This document shows, in pieces, positions 41,796 to 49,909 of a stretch of DNA of 64,000 bases; position 1 is the stretch's first letter; each line of letters starts with the position of its first letter. The notes under the pieces were generated by a model. The model searched no databases, was not told the origin of the DNA, and worked only from the letters and a program-made list of their open reading frames with translations. The DNA is taken from NCBI RefSeq assembly GCF_918698005.1, contig NZ_CAKKLJ010000001.1, positions 310,001 to 374,000 on the forward strand, given 5' to 3'. Made by a program: the position numbers and the translations under genes. Source of the DNA: Microbacterium sp. Bi121 (lineage in GTDB: Bacteria > Actinomycetota > Actinomycetes > Actinomycetales > Microbacteriaceae).

Positions 41796-42491
41796 TCAGT
41801 TCGCGGCGCGACGAGCCTCGTCGAGGTACGCGTACGCCGTGACGCGCGAGATGCCCAGGCGAACGGCGATCGTCTCGACCGACTTGCGCATCTGCGTCGC
41901 CCCGCGCTCATCGAGCCTCTCGAGCACGCCGATCTTGTCGTCGCGTGTCATCTGCGAGAGCGGGCGTCCGACCTCGCGGATCGCCTCGGTGATCATGGTG
42001 TCCATGACAGAGACGAGATCCCGCCCGAAGTACTCGTCGGGCGAGGTGTTCGCCGCTGGCCCCTGAGCGGGCAGCAGGGCATCGAGCAGCGAACGCGCCT
42101 GCTGCATCGCGCTCAGATCGACGTTGATGCACAGGGCGGCGATGATGTCGCCGGCCCGATTGCGGAAGTACACGCTCGAGCAGCGCAACTCGCGCCCGTC
42201 ATCGGTGAAGCCGCGGTACCCGAACGCGTCGTGGTCCTCCTGCCGATTGCGCAGGACCGTCAGTCCGAGACTGGTCGAGGGGCCGCCGACCTCACGGCCG
42301 GTGACGTGGCCGTTCTCGATCGCCGCGATCGTGTGGCCGAGATCGACGTCAGCGCCGTCGAGGTTGTGCAGCACGACTTCGCAGGCCGGCCCGCCTGCCG
42401 CCGCGATGGCGTGCATGACGGGGCGGAAGACTTCGAGCACCTCGGCCGCGCCCTCGTACGTGTCATGCGTCTGCGTTTCCACGTCTACCAC
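41796..42491 (-). CDS. YheO/DauR-like PAS-HTH transcriptional regulator
   Basis: 231 aa. N-terminal YheO-like PAS domain about 10-125 (PACEVVLHNLDGADVDLGHTIAAIENGHVTGR, cut here only as a description) and C-terminal HTH about 175-228 (SVETIAVRLGISRVTAYAYLDEARR). Relatives such as DauR/DguR control D-amino-acid catabolism in Pseudomonas. Divergent from the six-gene operon at 42600-48848, whose substrate is predicted to be a D-configured amino acid, so it is the natural regulator. GTG start at 42491 with GAGGAG 10 nt upstream; GTG 42482 is an alternative. Confidence 0.88.
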   Translation of the reverse strand: MVDVETQTHDTYEGAAEVLEVFRPVMHAIAAAGGPACEVVLHNLDGADVDLGHTIAAIENGHVTGREVGGPSTSLGLTVLRNRQEDHDAFGYRGFTDDGRELRCSSVYFRNRAGDIIAALCINVDLSAMQQARSLLDALLPAQGPAANTSPDEYFGRDLVSVMDTMITEAIREVGRPLSQMTRDDKIGVLERLDERGATQMRKSVETIAVRLGISRVTAYAYLDEARRAAN

Positions 42492-42511
42492 TCTGCACCC
42501 CCGCTCCTCAT

Positions 42512-42561
42512 CTGAACTAAATGTATCTCATCTAGACAATCTGTTCAGCCTGCGCTAGCTT
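42512..42561 (+). promoter_or_regulatory. divergent control region of glucosaminate-type operon
   Basis: AT-rich island: CTGAAC (42512-42517) and GTTCAG (42543-42548) form inverted arms, CATCT occurs twice, and TAGCTT (42556-42561) is a -10 candidate for the operon. Probable site for the YheO-like regulator. Confidence 0.5.
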
Positions 42562-42599
42562 GTGTCTGATCCACGATCCAGTTGAGTAAGGAAGCTCTC

Positions 42600-43973
42600 A
42601 TGACCCGAGCGAGCACCCCCAGCGGACTCACTCCCAAGCAGCGGCGCACCATCGCCGGCGGTTCCATCGGCACGCTGATGGAGTACTACGACTACTACCT
42701 GTACGGCCTCGCGTCGGCCGCAGTCTTCCCCGCTGTCTTCTTCTCCAGCAACGACCCGGTCATCGCGCAGCTGTCCTCGTTCGCGACGTTCGCGGTCGGA
42801 TTCCTGCTCCGCCCCGTCGGCGGCATCATCTGGGGCATCGTCGGCGATCGGGTCGGTCGCAAGGCCGTGCTCATGATCACCGTCGTCGGCATGGGCATCG
42901 CGACGACCGCCATCGGCCTTATCCCGCCGGACTACCTGATCGGCGCGACGGCCCCGATCCTGCTGATCGTCTTCCGGATGTTCCAGGGCTTCTTCGTCGG
43001 CGGCGAGATGGGCGGAGCGGCGACCATGGTCGTCGAGAACGCCCCCATCGGGAAGAAGGGCATGTACGGCGCATTCCTCATCAGCGGCGCCGGCATCGCC
43101 AACGTCGTCTCCGGCGGATTCATGGCGGCCCTCGGCCTCGGAGAGGGCTCCTGGTTCATCGAGTGGGGCTGGCGCATCCCGTTCGTGTTCTCGCTCGTGC
43201 TCGCGATCGTCGCCGTCATCCTGCGGCACAAGCTCGAGGAGTCCGACGAGTTCATCGAGACGCAGAACGAGCAGCTGGCCGCGGCGGGCAAGAAGGCCAA
43301 CCCGCTCATCGAGGTGTTCCGGCATCCGAAGAACGCGATCATGGGAATCCTCATCGGCCTCCCCCAGTCGATCGCCGGGTACGTCGTCCTCACCTACGGT
43401 CTCAGCTTCATGGTCTCCGACCAGCACCTCCCCGCGTGGATGGGCTTCGCCGGCACCATGATCGTCGGAATGCTGCAGATCTTCGTCGCCCCGCTCTGGG
43501 GCGCGATCTCGGATCGCATCGGCAGGCGCACCGTCTACATCATCGGCTGCCTCGGCTTCGCCGCCATGGTCTACCCGACGTTCATGCTCTTCACGACCGG
43601 CAACATGTGGCTGATCTGGCTCGGCCAGATCCTCGGCTTCGTGGTGTTCGGCGTCGCCATGCAGGCGACGCTCTCGACGATGCTGGTCGAGATGTTCGAC
43701 GCGGAGGCGCGCACCACCGGCGTGAACATCGGCTACCAGTTCTCGAACACCCTCGGCGGAGGCTTCGCACCGCTGATCTGCACCGCGATCGTCGCCGCGG
43801 CGGGCGGAGCCTTCTGGCCCGTGGTCGTCTACTCGGCGGTGATCGCCGTGGTCGGTGTGATCGCGACGCTCGCGGCATCCGTCCGCCCCGACCGCGAGGA
43901 TGCCGGACGCCTGCACGTGCTGGCTGCGACGCAGAACATCCCCACCGTCAAGGCGAAGGCCGCATCCCGATGA
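42600..43973 (+). CDS. MFS transporter, metabolite:H+ symporter (MHS) family
   Basis: 457 aa, 12 TM, related to shikimate, alpha-ketoglutarate and proline/betaine symporters that import organic acids. Family markers: IAGGSIGTLMEYYDYYLYGLASA in TM1, GGIIWGIVGDRVGRKAVLM (MFS loop motif), FRMFQGFFVGGEMGGAATMV. ATG 42600 has AAGGAAG; TTG 42582 is less likely. First gene of the operon and overlaps the kinase gene by ATGA, so it probably imports the operon's substrate, proposed here as N-acetyl-D-glucosaminate or a similar sugar acid. Confidence 0.93.
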   Translation: MTRASTPSGLTPKQRRTIAGGSIGTLMEYYDYYLYGLASAAVFPAVFFSSNDPVIAQLSSFATFAVGFLLRPVGGIIWGIVGDRVGRKAVLMITVVGMGIATTAIGLIPPDYLIGATAPILLIVFRMFQGFFVGGEMGGAATMVVENAPIGKKGMYGAFLISGAGIANVVSGGFMAALGLGEGSWFIEWGWRIPFVFSLVLAIVAVILRHKLEESDEFIETQNEQLAAAGKKANPLIEVFRHPKNAIMGILIGLPQSIAGYVVLTYGLSFMVSDQHLPAWMGFAGTMIVGMLQIFVAPLWGAISDRIGRRTVYIIGCLGFAAMVYPTFMLFTTGNMWLIWLGQILGFVVFGVAMQATLSTMLVEMFDAEARTTGVNIGYQFSNTLGGGFAPLICTAIVAAAGGAFWPVVVYSAVIAVVGVIATLAASVRPDREDAGRLHVLAATQNIPTVKAKAASR

Positions 43974-44902
43974 CGGCCACGCAGTCGCCCCTGATCGCCC
44001 CGCGTCTGATCACGCTGGGCGAGACGATGGTGATGCTCACGCCTGGGCGCGGGCATTCGCTGGCGGCTGCCGCCGAACTGCAGGTGCACGTGGGCGGCGC
44101 CGAGTCGAACGTCGCCACCCACGCCGCCGCTCTCGGCATCGACGCGGCGTGGGTGAGCGCCGTCGGCGCCGATGTGCTCGGCGACCGCGTGCGCGACGCC
44201 ATCGCGGCGCGCGGCGTCGACGTCACGTGGGTGCGCACCGACTCGGGCGCACCCACCGGCGTCTACTTCAAGGACCCCGGTCACGGCGTGCTCTACTACC
44301 GCGCAGGCTCCGCGGCATCGCGCATGACGCCGGATGCCGTCGCCGAGGTTCCGCTCGAAGACGCCGAGGTCGTGCATCTCTCCGGCATCACCCCTGCCCT
44401 GTCGCCGAGCTGCGCCGCCCTCGTCGACACGGTCATCGATCGAGTCGGAGCCGGCTCCGGCCGGCTCAGCTTCGACGTGAACCACCGCACGGCCCTGTGG
44501 GCTCCGGACGAAGCAGCTCCGACGCTTCTGGCGCTCGCGCGCCGTGCCGACATCGTGTTCGTCGGGCTCGATGAGGCGCAGACCGTGTGGGGATGCGAAA
44601 CGGTGGAGGACGTGCGCGAGCTGCTGCCGGAGCCTGCGCGACTCGTCGTGAAGGACGGCGACGTGGGCGCCACCGAGTTCGCACGCGACGGGGCTGAGAC
44701 CGCCACGGACTCCACGACGTTCGTGCCCGCCATCCCGACCGAGGTCATCGAGCCGGTCGGAGCCGGTGACGCGTTCGCCGCCGGCTATCTCGCAGCTCAC
44801 CTCAGCGGCGACGACGCAGTGGGCCGCTTGAGCGCCGGGCACGCCCGCGCACACCTCGTGCTCCGTTCGACGAGCGACTTCGTCGCAGACGACATCCAGT
44901 GA
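43970..44902 (+). CDS. PfkB-family kinase, probable 2-keto-3-deoxygluconate kinase
   Basis: 310 aa ribokinase fold. Phosphorylates a sugar at the end of the molecule; the neighbouring KDPG aldolase implies KDG to KDPG. Markers: LITLGETMVMLTPG start typical of KdgK, VHVGGAESNVATHAAALG (substrate lid), DVNHRTALW, and PfkB signature 2 VIEPVGAGDAFAAGYLA with the catalytic Asp. Starts by ATGA overlap with the transporter and is 10 bp before the aldolase. Specificity is inferred from context. Confidence 0.9.
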   Translation: MTATQSPLIAPRLITLGETMVMLTPGRGHSLAAAAELQVHVGGAESNVATHAAALGIDAAWVSAVGADVLGDRVRDAIAARGVDVTWVRTDSGAPTGVYFKDPGHGVLYYRAGSAASRMTPDAVAEVPLEDAEVVHLSGITPALSPSCAALVDTVIDRVGAGSGRLSFDVNHRTALWAPDEAAPTLLALARRADIVFVGLDEAQTVWGCETVEDVRELLPEPARLVVKDGDVGATEFARDGAETATDSTTFVPAIPTEVIEPVGAGDAFAAGYLAAHLSGDDAVGRLSAGHARAHLVLRSTSDFVADDIQ

Positions 44903-44912
44903 AAGGGCGATC

Positions 44913-45515
44913 ATGACCGACAACTCCTCCTTCCGTGAGCTCTTCGGAGAGGTGCCCCTCATGGCGATCCTCCGCGGCATGGGCGTCGAGCGCAGCCTCG
45001 CCGTCGCGACGACCGCGTGGGACCTCGGGATCACGGCCGTCGAGGTGCCCGTGCAGACACCGACCGACGTCGAAGCGCTCCGTGTTCTGGCGGAGGCCGC
45101 TGCCCCGCGAGGTCTGCGCGTCGGCGCCGGGACCGTCGTCTCTCTCGAGCATGTGCGCCAGGCCCGCGATGCCGGCGCCGCGTTCACCGTCAGCCCTGGC
45201 TTCGATGCCGAGATCGTCCGCGCATCGCACGAGGCCGGGATGCCGTCCCTCCCCGGCGTCTCGACGGCGACCGAGGTTCAGGCTGCGGTGAAAGAGGGCC
45301 TGACCTGGCTCAAGGCCTTCCCCGCGTCGCAGCTGGGCACCGGATGGTTCGGCGCGATGCGCGGCCCGTTCCCCGGCGTCACGTTCGTGGCGACGGGCGG
45401 GATGGATGCGACGAACGCGCCAGCCTACCTGGATGCCGGTATTCGCGTGGTCGCCGTCGGCTCGGCGCTCGAGGATCCCGAGCAGCTGCCCGCCCTCGCG
45501 AAGCTGCTGGGCTGA
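44913..45515 (+). CDS. eda: 2-keto-3-deoxy-6-phosphogluconate aldolase
   Basis: Class I aldolase splitting KDPG into pyruvate and glyceraldehyde 3-phosphate. 200 aa, family size. Schiff-base Lys134 in LTWLKAFPAS corresponds to Lys133 of E. coli Eda, and Glu44 in AVEVPVQT to the catalytic Glu45. Phosphate-binding loop GGMDATNAPAYLDAG and VVAVGSAL are present. ATG 44913 with GAAAGGGCG upstream. Directly before the PLP ammonia-lyase candidate. Confidence 0.94.
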   Translation: MTDNSSFRELFGEVPLMAILRGMGVERSLAVATTAWDLGITAVEVPVQTPTDVEALRVLAEAAAPRGLRVGAGTVVSLEHVRQARDAGAAFTVSPGFDAEIVRASHEAGMPSLPGVSTATEVQAAVKEGLTWLKAFPASQLGTGWFGAMRGPFPGVTFVATGGMDATNAPAYLDAGIRVVAVGSALEDPEQLPALAKLLG

Positions 45516-45520
45516 GCGCC

Positions 45521-46798
45521 ATGATGAACGATGATCTGCTGACCGCCGGCGATGTCCTGACTTCCACCGACAAAGGCATCCCGGAGCGCGCGATCGGTAT
45601 GACGATCGCCGACTTCCTCGCGACGAGCCCCCGACTCGACGAGTTCTGGACGCCGCTGGTCGTCCTCGACGACAGCGCCATGCACCACAACGTCGCCACC
45701 ATGGCAGCGTGGTGCGCTGATCGAGGACTCGAGCTCATGCCGCACGGCAAGACCACGATGGCCCCGACGCTCTGGCAGCGCCAGCTCGATGCCGGCGCCA
45801 CCGGGATCACGCTGGCCACGATGGGCCAGGTCCGCACCGCTCGCAGCCTCGGTGTCTCATCGATCATGCTCGCGAACAGCGCCGTCGACGAGCGCGCACT
45901 GCGCTACCTTGCCGGCGAGCTCCATGACGAGTCCTTCCGCTTCCTCTGCTGGGCCGACTCGCTGCAGACCGTCGACGCGATGGACCGCGCTCTGCGTGCC
46001 GCCGGCGCCCCCCGGCCGGTGGACGTGCTGGTCGAGCTCGGCGCCGAGGGGGCCCGCACCGGAGCGCGCACGATCGAGGCCGCCACCCGAGTGGCGGAGC
46101 GGATCGCCGCGACCTCCACCCTGCGGCTCGCCGGAGTCGCAGGCTATGAGGGCGCCCTCGCGCACGACCGCAGCGACAACGCGCAGCACGTGGTGCGCGA
46201 ATACCTGCAGTCGCAGGTGCGGCTGCACGAGAGCATCCGCCGCCTGTACGGGCCGGGCGAGATCTACATCACGGCCGGCGGCAGCGCCTATTTCGACATC
46301 GTGGCCGAGGTGTACGCCGAGGCCGGCGCCGGCACGGACCCGAGCACGCACTTCACGCTGCGCTCCGGCGCGTACATCGTTCACGACGACGGCTTCTACC
46401 GGCAGATCTCCCCGTTCGACGAGGCGCGCGCCTCCGCCGATGCCCCGCGGCTGCGCACCGCCATGCACGGGATCGCTCGAGTCGTCTCGCAACCCGAGCA
46501 CGGGTTGGCTCTCGTGGACGGGGGCAAGCGGGACTTCCCCTACGACGAAGGCCTCCCGATCCCCCGCCAGACGGCAACCGAGCTCGGCGAGCAGTGGCGC
46601 GCGCTCGACGGCGCGACGGTGACGGCATTGAACGATCAGCACGCGTTCGTTCGGATGCAGGGCGACCTGGCTGTCGGAGCCGTCGTCGCACTCGGCCTTT
46701 CGCACCCGTGCACTGCTTTCGACAAGTGGCGCGTGCTGCCCGTCGTGGACTCCTGGGACTCCGGCGTCGTGACCGACCTGGTGCGCACGTACTTCTGA
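45521..46798 (+). CDS. fold-type III PLP enzyme, D-serine dehydratase-like; candidate D-glucosaminate ammonia-lyase
   Basis: 425 aa, alanine-racemase-like barrel plus C-terminal metal domain, of the D-threonine aldolase/DSD1 family. PLP Lys77 lies in LMPHGKTTMAP; phosphate-binding GGSAYF is present. Near the C-terminus GLSHPC has His395-x-Cys397, the His/Cys zinc pair of eukaryotic D-serine dehydratase rather than the His/Asp of D-threonine aldolase. That supports beta-elimination from a D-3-hydroxy-amino acid. D-glucosaminate is such a compound and its product is KDG, the substrate of the adjacent kinase. Starts ATG 45521 (or 45524). Ends with TGATG overlap to the deacylase. D-serine or D-threonine remain alternatives. 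Confidence 0.85.
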   Translation: MMNDDLLTAGDVLTSTDKGIPERAIGMTIADFLATSPRLDEFWTPLVVLDDSAMHHNVATMAAWCADRGLELMPHGKTTMAPTLWQRQLDAGATGITLATMGQVRTARSLGVSSIMLANSAVDERALRYLAGELHDESFRFLCWADSLQTVDAMDRALRAAGAPRPVDVLVELGAEGARTGARTIEAATRVAERIAATSTLRLAGVAGYEGALAHDRSDNAQHVVREYLQSQVRLHESIRRLYGPGEIYITAGGSAYFDIVAEVYAEAGAGTDPSTHFTLRSGAYIVHDDGFYRQISPFDEARASADAPRLRTAMHGIARVVSQPEHGLALVDGGKRDFPYDEGLPIPRQTATELGEQWRALDGATVTALNDQHAFVRMQGDLAVGAVVALGLSHPCTAFDKWRVLPVVDSWDSGVVTDLVRTYF

Positions 46799-48471
46799 TG
46801 ACGGACGCAGCGATCCGCGCGGCATCCGCCCGTGTCGTCCTGCGCGGCGGCACGATCGTCGACGCGTCCGGCGAACGACGCGCCGATGTCGTGATCGAGG
46901 GCGCATGCATCGTCGCCGTGGGCGAGGCGGCATCTCAGGCCGGCGACACCGTGGTCGACTGCACCGGTCGGCTCGTGATGCCCGGCTTCATCGACGCCCA
47001 TTCGCATGTCGACGGTCTGCTGCACGACGAGAGCGTGCAGCGGTCGCTGCTGCGTCAGGGTGTGACGTCGGTCATCACCGGGCAGGACGGCGTCTCGTAC
47101 GCACCGGGCGACGGCGCGTACGCCAGCGAGTACTTCGCCGCCGTGAACGGCCCCCACCCGACGTATTCGGGCAACGGCGTCGCCGGCTACCTCGCCGCAG
47201 CGGACGGCACCTCGCGCGTCAATGCGGCATACCTCGTACCCGCCGGCACCGTGCGATTCGAAGTGTGCGGTCGTGCGCAGGGGCCAGCCGACGACGAACA
47301 CCTGGAGGCGATGTCCGCGCTCGTGCGCGAAGGAATGCGCGACGGGGCCGTCGGGCTGTCCACGGGGCTCGACTACGTGCCGGGAATCTTCCAGGGCATC
47401 GACGAGATCGCCGCGCTCTGCGCACCGGTCGCCGCGGCCGGTGCCGTCTACGTCAGTCACATGCGCGGCGGCTACGAGGCGAACTCGGCAGCCGGGATCG
47501 ACGAGATCGCGGCGATCGCGCGCGGCGCGGGAGCCCTGGCGGGCGCCGAGCTGCGCGTGCACGTGTCGCACTTCCATGCCGAAGCCGACATCCTCCTCGC
47601 GCAGCTGGACGGGCTCGCGGCATCCGGCGTCGACGCCACCTTCGACGCGTACCCGTACATCCGCGGCTGCAGCCTGATGAGCATGCCGCTGCTGCCGCCG
47701 GAGCTCTCTGCGCAGCCGGTCGACGACGTCCTGCTGGCGCTCTCCGATCCCGCGGAACGCGATCGGCTGCGGCGCGACTGGTTCCCCCGCGTCGCGCGCA
47801 ACCCGAGCCTCGGCCCCGACTGGCCGCGCATGATCTCGCTGTCGCACCTGTCGGCACCCGAACTGTCCTGGGCCCACGGCCTCACCCTCGCGCAGGCTGC
47901 GGAGCGCGCCGGGGTCGACGTCATCGACTTCGTCCTCGACACCCTTCTGGCATGCCGGCTGCGGGCGAACGTGATCATGGCCGTGCGGTACGACCGGCCG
48001 GTCGCCGAACTCGCGCGCATCTTCGCCCACCCAGGACACGTCGGAGGGTCCGACGGCATCTTCATCGGAGCCCATCCGCACCCGCGTGCGCGAGGCGCCT
48101 TCGCACGCTTCCTCCGCGAGTTCGTGCGCGAGAGCGCGACATGGTCGTGGTCGGATGCCGTGCAGCACCTGTCCGCGGCGCCGGCCGCCCGATTCGGCCT
48201 CGGCCGACGCGGCGCGATCGAGCCCGGCTCGGTGGCCGACGTGATCGTCGTGGATCCGGATGCCGTCGCCGACGCCGCCACGTACGAGCAGCCGCTGCGG
48301 GACTCCGTCGGCATCGACGACGTCTTCGTGGCCGGCATCCAGGTGCTGTCGGCCGGCGAACTCGTCGGCGCGGCATCCGATCTCGACACTCCCTCCCTCG
48401 AACTTCCCGGGCGCGGCCTGCGTCGGGCGGAACCGGACCATCACCCATCCACAGAACGGAGCATCACATGA
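46798..48471 (+). CDS. N-acyl-D-amino-acid deacylase family amidohydrolase; candidate N-acetyl-D-glucosaminate deacetylase
   Basis: 557 aa metal-dependent amidohydrolase. The HxH motif is FIDAHSHVDG (His68, His70). The position of the bridging Cys96 of Alcaligenes D-aminoacylase is Asp97 here (GQDGVSYAP in place of GNCG), so it belongs to a divergent subgroup. Downstream YVSHMRGGY, VHVSHFHAE and a DGIFIGAHPHPRARG segment supply further metal and substrate residues. Start overlaps the upstream stop (TGATG), end overlaps ridA (ATGA). Operon context suggests release of acetate from an N-acetyl-2-amino sugar acid. Confidence 0.87.
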   Translation: MTDAAIRAASARVVLRGGTIVDASGERRADVVIEGACIVAVGEAASQAGDTVVDCTGRLVMPGFIDAHSHVDGLLHDESVQRSLLRQGVTSVITGQDGVSYAPGDGAYASEYFAAVNGPHPTYSGNGVAGYLAAADGTSRVNAAYLVPAGTVRFEVCGRAQGPADDEHLEAMSALVREGMRDGAVGLSTGLDYVPGIFQGIDEIAALCAPVAAAGAVYVSHMRGGYEANSAAGIDEIAAIARGAGALAGAELRVHVSHFHAEADILLAQLDGLAASGVDATFDAYPYIRGCSLMSMPLLPPELSAQPVDDVLLALSDPAERDRLRRDWFPRVARNPSLGPDWPRMISLSHLSAPELSWAHGLTLAQAAERAGVDVIDFVLDTLLACRLRANVIMAVRYDRPVAELARIFAHPGHVGGSDGIFIGAHPHPRARGAFARFLREFVRESATWSWSDAVQHLSAAPAARFGLGRRGAIEPGSVADVIVVDPDAVADAATYEQPLRDSVGIDDVFVAGIQVLSAGELVGAASDLDTPSLELPGRGLRRAEPDHHPSTERSIT

Positions 48472-48848
48472 GCAAGACCGCTGTTCACACCACCAACGCA
48501 CCCCAGCCGGCGGGCCCCTACAGCCAGGGCGTCCTCGCGAACGGCTTCTTCTACACCGCAGGTTTCGGCCCGCAGGACCCGGCCACCGGTGCCGTCGCCG
48601 ACTCGGTCGCGGAGCAGACGCGTCAGGTGCTGCGCAACGTCAGTGCCGTGCTCGCCGAGCACGGGCTCACGCTCGATGACTGCGTGAAGTCGACCGTTCA
48701 CCTCGCCGATCTCGCCGACTTCGCCGAGTTCAACGAGGCGTACAAGGAGTTCTTCTCCGAGCCGTACCCGGTGCGCACGACCGTCGGCTCGCAGCTGGCG
48801 AACATCCTCGTCGAGATCGACGTGGTCGCCGCTGTTCCCCAGGCGTAG
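48468..48848 (+). CDS. RidA/YjgF family enamine/imine deaminase
   Basis: 126 aa. Hydrolyses reactive enamine/imine intermediates released by PLP dehydratases. PQPAGPYSQGV and the catalytic Arg103 in YPVRTTVG are conserved; where E. coli RidA has Glu120 this protein has Asp118 in VEIDVVA, a Rid2-like feature. Last gene of the operon (ATGA overlap). Its presence beside a fold-III PLP eliminase is exactly what an ammonia-lyase step would require. Confidence 0.93.
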   Translation: MSKTAVHTTNAPQPAGPYSQGVLANGFFYTAGFGPQDPATGAVADSVAEQTRQVLRNVSAVLAEHGLTLDDCVKSTVHLADLADFAEFNEAYKEFFSEPYPVRTTVGSQLANILVEIDVVAAVPQA

Positions 48849-48854
48849 TGCCGT

Positions 48855-48894
48855 GCGTTGCGGGTGCCGGGCGCGCTTCCGGCGTCCGCAACGC
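48855..48894 (+). terminator. terminator hairpin of the six-gene operon
   Basis: GCGTTGCGG (48855-48863) pairs with CCGCAACGC (48886-48894), with an inner CCGG/CCGG pairing. No U-tract. It starts 6 bp after ridA and precedes the purC promoter. Confidence 0.6.
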
Positions 48895-48920
48895 TGGTCG
48901 GGCACGACCACGTCAACCGG

Positions 48921-48926
48921 GATAAT
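48921..48926 (+). promoter_or_regulatory. leaderless -10 box (GATAAT) of purC
   Basis: GATAAT ends 6 nt before ATG 48933. Confidence 0.65.
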
Positions 48927-48932
48927 GGGCGC

Positions 48933-49796
48933 ATGAGCACTCCCGCGATCATCCCCGGCTGGCGTCATCTCTACTCCGGCAAGGTCCGCGACCTCTACGC
49001 CTCCGAGGACCCGGCTGACACGCGCATCCTCGTCGTGGCATCCGATCGGGTCAGCGCCTTCGATTTCGTGCTCTCCCCTGGCATCACCGACAAGGGCGCG
49101 CTGCTCACGCAGCTCAGCCGCTGGTGGTTCGAACAGCTGAGCGAGTACCCCAACCACCTCGTCGATGGCGAGATCCCGGCCGCCGTCGCCGACCGCGCCA
49201 TGCTCGCGCAGTCTCTCGAGATGCTGCCGATCGAGTGCGTCGTACGCGGGTACATCACCGGTTCGGGCTGGGTCGAGTACCAGGAGAGAGGCACGATCTG
49301 CGGCATCCCGCTGCCGGTGGGCCTCGAGAACGGCGACCGTCTGCCCGAACCGCTGTTCACGCCCGCCTACAAGGCGCCCATGGGCGAGCACGACGAGAAC
49401 ATCGGGTTCGATCGTGTGGTCGAGCTGGTGGGCGCGGAGCGCGCGGCCGAGCTGCGCGACACATCGCTCGCGATCTACGCACGCGCGGCATCCATCGCGG
49501 AGGAGCACGGCCTCATCCTCGCCGACACCAAGTTCGAGTTCGGCACGGATGCCGACGGCACGCTGCGTCTGGCCGATGAGGTGCTCACCAGCGACTCGTC
49601 ACGGTACTGGGATGCCGCCGCGTGGGAGTCCGGTTCCACGCCCTCCGAGCGGATGGCGTCGTTCGACAAGCAGATCGTGCGGGACTGGTTGGCGTCGAAC
49701 TGGGACAAGCAGGGCGAGCCGCCGGTGCTGCCGAAGGAGATCGTCGAGCGCACCGCCGACCGGTACCGCGAGCTCATCGCGCGCCTGACCGCGTAA
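48933..49796 (+). CDS. purC: phosphoribosylaminoimidazole-succinocarboxamide synthase
   Basis: SAICAR synthetase: joins CAIR and aspartate with ATP. 287 aa with LYSGKVRDLYA (ATP loop), ASDRVSAFDFVLSPGITDKG, ECVVRGYITGSGWVEY, ILADTKFEFG and DEVLTSDSSRYW, all family hallmarks. Start fixed by GATAAT 6 nt upstream; leaderless like purM and purD. Followed by a purine/pyrimidine permease with its own promoter. Confidence 0.97.
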   Translation: MSTPAIIPGWRHLYSGKVRDLYASEDPADTRILVVASDRVSAFDFVLSPGITDKGALLTQLSRWWFEQLSEYPNHLVDGEIPAAVADRAMLAQSLEMLPIECVVRGYITGSGWVEYQERGTICGIPLPVGLENGDRLPEPLFTPAYKAPMGEHDENIGFDRVVELVGAERAAELRDTSLAIYARAASIAEEHGLILADTKFEFGTDADGTLRLADEVLTSDSSRYWDAAAWESGSTPSERMASFDKQIVRDWLASNWDKQGEPPVLPKEIVERTADRYRELIARLTA

Positions 49797-49870
49797 GCGG
49801 GTTGCCGCGGGGTGCCGCGGGCTCGCCGCGCTCACTGCGCGCCCGCGCACAGCGAACCCCCAGGAATCGG

Positions 49871-49876
49871 TAGTGT
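49871..49876 (+). promoter_or_regulatory. -10 candidate (TAGTGT) of uracil/xanthine permease
   Basis: TAGTGT at 49871-49876 gives a leader of roughly 27 nt that contains AAGAGGAG before ATG 49910. Confidence 0.5.
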
Positions 49877-49909
49877 GTCTCCGACCCGAAAACGAAGAGG
49901 AGCACCCGT

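Noticed and set aside
45521..46798. Alanine racemase
   Set aside because: N-terminal barrel is similar, but the C-terminal His-x-Cys zinc motif and operon context fit the D-serine dehydratase/D-threonine aldolase group.
46636..48501. 621-codon minus-strand frame
   Set aside because: Exact antisense of the deacylase gene; no ribosome site or motif.
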